Part shown: piece after piece, positions 46,401 to 53,700 of the stretch
Layout of the letters: each line of letters starts with the position of its first letter
Numbering within the stretch: the stretch's first letter is position 1
Assembly (NCBI GenBank): GCA_020634315.1
Contig: JACKBV010000009.1
Coordinates: forward strand, 1 to 64,000
Direction: 5' to 3'
Length of the DNA: 64,000 bases
Source: Ardenticatenaceae bacterium
Lineage (GTDB): Bacteria; Chloroflexota; Anaerolineae; Promineifilales; Promineifilaceae
Translations under genes and position numbers: made by a program
Notes under the pieces: generated by a model
What the model saw: only the letters and a program-made list of their open reading frames with translations
Told to the model about the DNA's origin: nothing
Database searches by the model: none

Positions 46401-47131
46401 CATCACCGCCAGCGGCGCCGGGAGCGCCGCCGGCCGTTTCGCCCACGGCTGCGATGGACACGATCTATACGCCGCCGCCCACCGTTAACCGTCTCTTTAA
46501 CTTGCCCGATGTAATGCGTCTGCTGCAAGCGGCATTGCAAGATTCTGATGATACGGTTCGTTTAGCCGCCGCCCATGCGCAGGCAGCAATTGCTGGCGGT
46601 GCGCCCGCGCCTACGGCGCAGAAGGAGGGTACATTGCTCTCAGTTTTGGAACGGATTATTTTCTTGAAGGAAGTTTTGTTTTTCCGTGGGATGACGGTAG
46701 ACCAGTTGAAGGTTCTGGCGAATGTGTGCGAGGAGCATCTGTTTTCGGCGGATACGGCCGTTTATCGGGAAGGAGATGCCGGTGGCGTGCTCTACGTGGT
46801 GGTAAACGGCCGTGTCGCCATCGAGCGTGCCGGGCAGCGCAAAGGCTCCGTCACACGCCTGGGCACAGTCGAAGCCAACGCCTACTTTGGCGAGATGGAT
46901 CTCTTCACCAACAGCCCGCGCACCGCTTCCGCCATCGCCCTGCAAGACACCCTCACCCTGAGCCTGCGCCGCGAGCCGCTGCTCGCACTCATGCGTCAGC
47001 AGCCCGACCTTTCCCTGGAATTGATCAACGTACTCAGTGAACGGCTCAACGATGCGACCGACCAGATCGCCCGCCTCACGCGCAGCACGCCACGCGAGTT
47101 ACACAAACTATTTGACGAACTAGAGGCTTAA
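43409..47131 (+). CDS. Fusion of 12-helix transporter, HEAT repeats and cNMP-binding domain
   Basis: A 1240-residue protein starts at TTG 43409 behind GGAGAAAGG. Residues 1-430 form about 12 membrane helices like the MFS or ADP/ATP carrier (Tlc) group. Residues about 455-930 are HEAT-type repeats (LVRLISEMGGNTAVPILEKAARDGDTAVRAIIIDIL and similar). A Pro/Ala/Ser-rich linker (about 920-1030) leads to a cyclic-nucleotide-binding domain (about 1080-1205). This has the phosphate cassette FGEMDLFTNSPRTASA with the Glu and Arg that contact the cyclic phosphate. ATP carriers fused to HEAT and cNMP domains occur in Chloroflexi and Cyanobacteria. The gene ends 51 bases before the NRPS start, so it may be the exporter or regulator of the product, with cAMP from the cyclase at 10.3 kb. 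Confidence 0.8.
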   Translation: MKQAFNRLFNIRPHELPRFSWLYLMSLILVIGRLWGRFTLNAVFLDEVGADKLPIFFTVNAILSIPAVAIYTAFADRARNDRLLIGIHLAAAAALALGLLLLQLGLTRIAYTLMYVVVFVPLGQILGAHWYTYINGFYDTRAAKRLLPLLVTSFGVAAIVSGLTVQWLNTVLTPAQIMFVWFGMMLLTILMILAQSRILPEKPVPGAATWQTAVSTTPNPTFFDNIREGYRYVMDSGLLRWLVVGTLLISVLVTLLEYLTGQVLASQLGTTQKIAGFLGQLAAFANLLIVLPMQLFILNRLIERIGLGAANFIFPVGNLLVGLSFILSPNLWMARLAQINMTDFRYSIGAPIENLLYNAVPLRVKGRARAFISGVITPIGTLLGGLILFLLARLLSTSALDLFVRGGIGVLAVAYVIVGWLIRRQYQRALVQMLAQEDYSFLLNQEASDLTVTDPAALLPLANKLAQSDNPDYTAFLVRLISEMGGNTAVPILEKAARDGDTAVRAIIIDILVATDMRGPLIRQLYTDMLQDADAHVRQSAWAGLVQLEGESGTALQTLAGHMLNDPDPAVRARVLPVLLRAEGTPHREQALAVLAQFLHSEDRAQQVQGIRVLAQVGDVYALNQLLQFVAAAADLVRLETAVALETAVTASRTKIPPHMVPQLTRSMLARLDDPVERVRQAALLIIAALGTPGDQAILPQAFRDSSQAVRVTAVNALVGLGKAAVPIVHPQLDAPLPQQRKLAAMTLSRVNVREYGPLINTHVTANLLNIFRHQGYLLALQPLTNFAGVAVLCSALREENDRLLQEIFYLLTAVHNPADVRIIHEALISRDERTRANAVEALEAITSPQTAGLIAPLFSPDFPQAELLQLSLEMWEMQPPTTREAMESLITDHALDPWLRTIATYALGEIGAAFIPKPKPQPEKPQRRTPADLLAALSDDNASPAAPATPPADSETPAASQTPASDDQPVDERQKRRERRRQRAASLLDALSADPTPSPPAAPGAPPAVSPTAAMDTIYTPPPTVNRLFNLPDVMRLLQAALQDSDDTVRLAAAHAQAAIAGGAPAPTAQKEGTLLSVLERIIFLKEVLFFRGMTVDQLKVLANVCEEHLFSADTAVYREGDAGGVLYVVVNGRVAIERAGQRKGSVTRLGTVEANAYFGEMDLFTNSPRTASAIALQDTLTLSLRREPLLALMRQQPDLSLELINVLSERLNDATDQIARLTRSTPRELHKLFDELEA

Positions 47132-47182
47132 TAATTGAAACGTGTGGCAGACCCGCCACCATCATTTTCAATTCAACATTCC

Positions 47183-50100
47183 ATGACGACTTCGCACCCT
47201 TTCACCTGCTATATCATTGGCGAGGGCACCCTCCCCGTACAGTGTGCCGACATTTTGCAGCAGCAGGGCCACACGATTTACGGCATCATTTCCCCTGACC
47301 CCGATGTTCGGCGGTGGGCAGAGACGCGCCAAATTCCGCATATCAGCAAAAGCAAAGAGATCATGCCCTTTTTGCGTCAGCACAGCTTTGATTACTTGTT
47401 TAGCATTGTCAATCCGCTGGTGCTGCCAGAGGAAGCGCTGCAACTGCCGCAGCGCATGGCGATCAATTATCACGATGCGCCGCTGCCCCGTTATGCGGGT
47501 GTTCATGCCACCTCTTGGGCGCTGCTAAACCAGGAAAGTGAGCACGGCATCACCTGGCACGAAATGGTTGCCGAGGTGGATGCTGGCGACATTTTGCGTC
47601 AGGTTTCTGTGCCCATCACCCCGACCGACACCGCCCTGACGCTTAATGCCAAATGCTATGATGCGGCCATGACTGCCTTTGCCGATTTAGTGGTTGAGTT
47701 GGGAAACGGCCGTCTCCAACCCCATGCGCAAGATTTGCGCCACCGCTCTTATTTCGGCTTTTGCCAGCGCCCACTGCAAGGCGGCTTCATCTCCTGGCAA
47801 AATGATGCCGATGCGATTACGGCGTTGGTGCGTGCCTTAACCTTTGGCCCGTATCCCAATCGGCTTGGGCTGCCCAAGTTGTGGTTGGGGCGCGAGGCGC
47901 TGCTGGTTGGCACGGCCGAATCCTTGCTCACCTCATCTTACCAGCCGCCCGGCACCATTTTGGCTATCAATGACGACAACTTGCACGTTGCCACCCTCTC
48001 CCAGCCTGTTTCCCTGCACTATCTGACCACATTGACCGGGCAGCCAGTCCTGCTGCCCGACCTGCTGCGCCGCGCCGGATTGCGTGTTGGCAGTCGTTTG
48101 CCGGAGTTGGAGCCGGAAACGGCCGTTATGTTGACCGGCATCGACAGCGACCTTTGTCAGCACGAATCCTTCTGGCGTGCGCGGCTGGCAACCAGCCAGC
48201 CCGTTGGACTGCCCTTTTTGCGCTACAAACCAACCGCCGCGCCACCGTCGCGCTATGCAATTCATCCCTCCGCTTTGCCCGCTGTTGATCCGGCGCTGCT
48301 GTTAGCCGCGCTCGCCGTTTACCTCTTTCGCCTGGGGCAGCACGACACCTTTGACCTCGGATTTCGTGTGTCGCCATTTGCCTTGGGCAAATTGGCAGAC
48401 TTATGGGCACAAATTGTGCCGCTGCGCGTCGCCTTACAAGCAGATTGGACGCTGGCGCAGGTGAAGGCGGCCATGCAAACTGAGCTAGATCGCTTGCAAC
48501 GCCGCCACAGCTACGGCCAGGACATCATTTTGCGTTACCCGGATTTGCGCAACCTGACGCGGCTGCGTGTTTCCCAACCTTTTCCCGTTGCCGTTGCGCT
48601 TGTCGAGCGGCTGGATGCTTACCGCGCCGCCGGTGTGGATTGCGCTTTGGCACTGGCACCAGGGCAGGGGGCACGCTGGCATTATCATCCGGACGCGTTA
48701 GATGATGACAGTGTGCGCCGCCTCGATGCGCAGTTGTGTACGCTGTTGGCCGATATGCGTGCCAACCCGGCGCATACGGTTGCCGATTGGTCGCTGCTGC
48801 CCGCCGCCGAGCAGCAGCAGGTGTTGGGAACGTGGCAGGAAACGGCCGTTGCCTATTCCCCCACGCCCCTTGTTCATGAACTCGTGGCCGCGCACGCCGC
48901 CACACAGCCCAATGCTCCGGCCATCGTCACCTATGCCGGAACCGGCAAAGTGCGCCAATGGAGCTATGCCGACATCAACCGGCGGGCCAACCATCTGGCA
49001 CACCGCCTGCAAGCATTGGGCGTTGGCCCTGATACGCGCGTTGCCGTGCTGCTGCCACGCTCCGCGGAACTGGTGGTGGCGCAGTTGGCCGTGCTCAAAG
49101 CGGGCGGTGCGTATTTGCCCATCGACCCCGCATATCCGCGTGCGCGTATCCGCTTCATGATTAGCGATGGCTTGGATTCTGAACGGCCAGTTGTTGTGGC
49201 GACGCCCGCTTTTGCTGCGCGGCTGGCGCTGGATGGTCTCATCACTGTTTCGCTGGATTTGTTAACGGCCGTTCCCAAAGCCGCCCCCGACTCCAATCCT
49301 GACCCTGCCGCCACACCAGATAGTTTGGCGTACATCATTTACACATCCGGCACCACCGGCCAGCCCAAAGGTGTGCAAATCACCCATCGCGGCTTGCGTA
49401 ATTTGCTCGCCTGGCACGAGCAAGCCTTTGCGCCGCGAGCGGCAGATCGCTTTTCGCAGGTGTTTGCCCCCGCCTTTGACGGCGCTGTGTGCGACATTTG
49501 GCCGGCGCTGGCCGCTGGTGCCAGCATTCACATCCCCGATGAAGAGACACGCCTGACGCCCTGGCTGCTGCGCGATTGGTGTGTGACGGCCGGCGTCACC
49601 ATCGCCTTTTTGCCTACGCCGTTGGGCGAACGTGTGCTGCCCCTGGAATGGCCGCGCCACACGGCGCTGCGTCTGCTGCGCGTGGGCGGAGATCGTCTGC
49701 ACGAATACCCGCCATCCGGTTTGCCGTTTCGCGTTAGCAACGAGTATGGCCCAACGGAGAACAGCGTCGTCAGTACGCAGATTTTGCTGCCGCCTGTGCC
49801 GCCGCCCGGTGATGTGCCGCCGCCAATCGGCCGTCCCATTGCCAACACGCGTGCTTATGTTCTCGACCGCTGCCGCCAGCCTGTGCCGGTGGGCATTCCC
49901 GGCGAGCTGTATGTGGGCGGTGATGGGCTGGCGCGTGGCTATTTGCACCGTCCCGACCTGACGAAGCTGCGTTTTGTGACGTGTGATTTGCCCGCGGCGG
50001 CGGCCCGGCGTCAATTGGCACCTGCGGCCAGCCGTTTGTATCGCACGGGCGATCTCGTCACCTGGCTGCCCGATGGACAGCTTCATTTCCTGGGGCGTCT

Positions 50101-50713
50101 GGATTATCAGGTGAAGATTCGCGGTTTTCGCGTGGAATTGGGCGAGATTGAAGCGGTGTTGGCGCAGCAGCCGGATGTGGAAACGGCCGTTGTCGTTGCC
50201 CATCCGCATCCCTCTGGCGAGAAACAGTTGGTCGCTTATTATGTGCCTGCGCCGGGCGTGCGCCGCATTGCCGCCGCTGACTTGCGTGACCGTTTGCAGC
50301 AGCGCCTGCCCGACTACATGGTGCCGGTTGTCTGGATGCGCCTCAATCATATGCCGCTGACTTCGCACGGCAAGGTGAACCGCGAGGCGCTGCCGCCGCC
50401 AACGATGGAGAACATGACGCCGTATGTGCCGCCGCGCACGGAAACGGAAACGGCCGTTGCCCATCTTTGGGAAGAAGTGCTCGATGTGCGCCCCATTGGC
50501 GCAGAACATGGCTTTTTTGACCTGGGTGGCAATTCGCTGCTGGCGACCCAGGTGGTGGCGCGGCTGCGGGCGCAGTTTGACGTCAGTCTCTCGCTGCGCT
50601 CCTTGTTTGAAGCGCCGACGGTGACGACGCTTAGCGCACACATTGATGCCCTGCGTTGGACGATGCAGCCGGTTCCGGCCGGGGCGGCAGATTGGGAAGA
50701 GGGGGAGTTATGA
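47183..50713 (+). CDS. NRPS initiation module with N-terminal formyltransferase domain
   Basis: The protein is 1176 residues from ATG 47183 (TTG 47135 is also in frame). Residues about 1-310 are a formyltransferase (Fmt/LgrA type) with N95, H97 and D133. The His-Asp spacing of 36 equals that of the catalytic residues in methionyl-tRNA formyltransferase. Residues about 325-545 resemble the C-terminal half of a condensation domain without HHxxxDG. An adenylation domain follows (A3 YIIYTSGTTGQPKGV near 717, A5 NEYGPTE near 853, A8 VKIRGFRVELGEIE near 976, A10 GKVNREALP near 1062), then a carrier domain (FFDLGGNSLLATQ near 1111). It ends with the acidic tail ADWEEGEL. Together it would load and N-formylate the first amino acid. 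The stop overlaps the next NRPS start by ATGA. Confidence 0.9.
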   Translation: MTTSHPFTCYIIGEGTLPVQCADILQQQGHTIYGIISPDPDVRRWAETRQIPHISKSKEIMPFLRQHSFDYLFSIVNPLVLPEEALQLPQRMAINYHDAPLPRYAGVHATSWALLNQESEHGITWHEMVAEVDAGDILRQVSVPITPTDTALTLNAKCYDAAMTAFADLVVELGNGRLQPHAQDLRHRSYFGFCQRPLQGGFISWQNDADAITALVRALTFGPYPNRLGLPKLWLGREALLVGTAESLLTSSYQPPGTILAINDDNLHVATLSQPVSLHYLTTLTGQPVLLPDLLRRAGLRVGSRLPELEPETAVMLTGIDSDLCQHESFWRARLATSQPVGLPFLRYKPTAAPPSRYAIHPSALPAVDPALLLAALAVYLFRLGQHDTFDLGFRVSPFALGKLADLWAQIVPLRVALQADWTLAQVKAAMQTELDRLQRRHSYGQDIILRYPDLRNLTRLRVSQPFPVAVALVERLDAYRAAGVDCALALAPGQGARWHYHPDALDDDSVRRLDAQLCTLLADMRANPAHTVADWSLLPAAEQQQVLGTWQETAVAYSPTPLVHELVAAHAATQPNAPAIVTYAGTGKVRQWSYADINRRANHLAHRLQALGVGPDTRVAVLLPRSAELVVAQLAVLKAGGAYLPIDPAYPRARIRFMISDGLDSERPVVVATPAFAARLALDGLITVSLDLLTAVPKAAPDSNPDPAATPDSLAYIIYTSGTTGQPKGVQITHRGLRNLLAWHEQAFAPRAADRFSQVFAPAFDGAVCDIWPALAAGASIHIPDEETRLTPWLLRDWCVTAGVTIAFLPTPLGERVLPLEWPRHTALRLLRVGGDRLHEYPPSGLPFRVSNEYGPTENSVVSTQILLPPVPPPGDVPPPIGRPIANTRAYVLDRCRQPVPVGIPGELYVGGDGLARGYLHRPDLTKLRFVTCDLPAAAARRQLAPAASRLYRTGDLVTWLPDGQLHFLGRLDYQVKIRGFRVELGEIEAVLAQQPDVETAVVVAHPHPSGEKQLVAYYVPAPGVRRIAAADLRDRLQQRLPDYMVPVVWMRLNHMPLTSHGKVNREALPPPTMENMTPYVPPRTETETAVAHLWEEVLDVRPIGAEHGFFDLGGNSLLATQVVARLRAQFDVSLSLRSLFEAPTVTTLSAHIDALRWTMQPVPAGAADWEEGEL

Positions 50714-53700
50714 CGGCCGTTTCCCTGTTGGCGGCGTTACAAGAGCGCCAGATTCGCTTGTGGTTGGATGGCGACAAACTGCGTTATCAGGCTCCGCCCG
50801 GCGCATTGACGCCGGAGCTGCGTGCGGCCATTGCCGCGCAGCGGGCCGAGATTATCGCTTTGTTGCAGGAAACGGCCGTTGCCGAGCCGCCATTGACGCC
50901 CCAATCACGCCCGCAGGGAACGCCTGTTCCGGCCTCATCCGGGCAGCGCCGCCTCTGGTTTTTGAGCCAGTTAGCGCCACACAGCCCGGCTTATAATGTG
51001 CCGTTGGCGCTGCGCCTGCGCGGCCCCTTGGATGTGGCGCGGCTGGAAATGAGCTTGCAGGCGTTGGCGGCGCGACATGAGAGTTTGCGTACCGCTTTTG
51101 TGGTGCAAGCGGGTCAGCCGTGGCAGATGGTTGCCGCGCAGGTAACGCTGCCCCTGGTGCAAGTGGATGTGACGGGGCAGGCCGAGGCGGATGTGTTGGC
51201 ACAGGTGAGGATGGAGGCGCAACGGCCGTTTACCCTTGACCAACCGCCACTGCTGCGTGCCCATCTGTTTCGGCTGGACGTCGCCGATCACATTTTGCTG
51301 CTCAATGTGCATCACATCATCAGCGATGGCTGGTCAATGAGCGTGCTGCTGCGCGAATTGGGGCAGTTGTATGCGGACAAACCGCTGCCGCCGCTGCCGG
51401 TGCAGTATGTGGATTACAGCTTGTGGCAAGAAAAGTGGCTGGCGAGCGCGGCGGGTGAACGCCAGCTTGCCTTTTGGCGCGAGCAATTTGCCGCTGTGTC
51501 CCCATTTGCACTGCCTACGGATCAGGCACGACCAACCTTGCCGCGCTTTGTCGGCGATGATCTGGCTGTCGATTTGCCAGGAGCGCTGGTCGATGAGTTG
51601 ACGCAGTTGGCAGCAGCCAATGGCGTGACGCGCTTCATGCTGTTGCTGGCGGCATTTGCCGTGCTGCTGCACCGCTACAGCCAGCAAGAACAGGTGGTCA
51701 TTGGCGTGCCCGCCGCCAATCGGGAGCGCCCAGAATTGGCAAATCTGGTGGGGTTTGTGGTCAATACGCTGCCGCTGCCGCTGCATTTGACGGGGGCGTT
51801 GAGCTTTCGCCAGGTGTTGGCGCAGGTGCGCGAACGCGCTTTGGCGGCGTATGCACATCAAGAGCTGCCGCTGGAAACATTGGTGCAGGCGGTGCAGCCG
51901 CAGCGTGCGGGTGGGCAGCAGCCGTTGTTCCCGGTGATGTTTGCGTTTCAGGATGAAAATCTGGTCGTAGACCCTGCATTGCCTGGCGTTACGGCGGAGA
52001 TGGTGCTGCTGAAAACTGGCTCAGCCAAATTTGACCTGACGCTGACTGTGGGAGCGCTGGCGGATGGGCTGCGTGCGGTGTGGGAGTATGACGCCGATTT
52101 GTTTGCGCGTGACACGATTGTGCGCATGGCGGGACATTGGCAGACATTGCTGGCGGCGGTAACGGCCGATCCCGATCAAGCTATTGCCCAGTTGCCCTTG
52201 TTGACGGCGGCGGAGTGGGCGCAGTTGGCGGCGTGGAACGAAACGGCCGTTTCCATCCCCGATGCCACCTTCCCGGAACTATTTGCGGCACAGGCGGCAC
52301 GCACGCCGCAGGCTGCCGCGCTGCTTTTTGCCGATGCTGCTTTTACATATCAGGAAGTGGCCGCGCGTGTACACCGGCTGGCGCATTATTTGCGTGAGCG
52401 GGGCGTGGGGCGAGATGTGCCGGTGGCTGTTTGTCTGGAGCGCAGCCCGGATTTGTTGGTGGCGCTGTTGGCGGTGATGGCTGCCGGTGGCGCGTATGTG
52501 CCGCTGCATCCGCAAGATCCGCCGGAACGGTTGGCCTGGCTGGTGGCGGATACGGCCGTGCCTGTCATTCTTACGCAAGCGTCACTGCGTGACCGTTTTG
52601 CCGCAGATGCGCCGCTGTTTTGCCTGGACAACGCCGAGGTTGATCTCGCTTCCTATGCGGCAACATTGCCAACGGGACAAACGCCGCAGCAGTTGGCGTA
52701 CATCATTTACACCTCTGGCTCGACGGGCCGCCCGAAGGGTGTGATGGTGACGCAGCGCAGCCTGGTGAATTATTTGACCTGGGTGAATGAGACGTTGTTG
52801 GCAGGCGTAACGGCCGTTTTTCCGGCAACGACCAGTGTGACATTTGACGCCTCGTTAAAGCAGTTGTTTGCGCCGCTGCTGCGCGGCGAGGCCGTGTGGC
52901 TGCTGCCCGATGCCGTCACCTCGCAGCCGGACGCGCTGCTGCGGGCATTGTACGGGCACGAAGCTGTGGTGCTGAACAGTGTGCCGACGTTGTGGGCGGC
53001 GCTGCTCGGTCTGATGCAGCGTGATCCGGCAACGTGGCCGCCGCCGCCCATCACCCATTTGCTGATTGGCGGCGAGGCGGTAACGGCCGATTTGCTGGCG
53101 CAAACACGGGCGCTTTTCGCGCACATCACCATTTGCAATTTGTATGGCCCGACGGAGACGACAGCCAACGCGACAGCGGGCTTGCTGGTCAAGGATGGCG
53201 TCGATTTTTGGCCGCCGCTGACCATTGGTCGCCCGCTTGCCAATACGCAGGCCTGGATTGTGGACGCGCAGTTGCAGCCGCTGCCCATTGGCGTGCCGGG
53301 TGAACTGTTGATTGGTGGCATGGGTGTGGCGCAAGGGTATTGGCAGCGCCCAGACCTGACGGCGGAGCGGTTTGTGCAAGATACCTTAACGCAGAGACGC
53401 GAAGATGCAGAGATGCACTTCGCGGATTTGTGGTCGGCGACCGCCGGTGAAATGTCGTCCGTGATTGGTGAGCCATTGTCTGTGAATGCGGAACACGCGA
53501 TACGGAATACGCTTTATCGGACTGGCGACCGGGCGCGGCTGCTGCCGGACGGCCGTATCGAGTTTTTGGGGCGGGTGGATGAGCAAGTGAAGGTGCGTGG
53601 CTATCGCGTGGAGCCGGGCGAGGTGGCGGCGGTGCTGCGACAATTTGCGGGGGTGGCGGAAACGGCCGTTTTGCCGCAAGTTTTGCCCAATGGGGAGACG

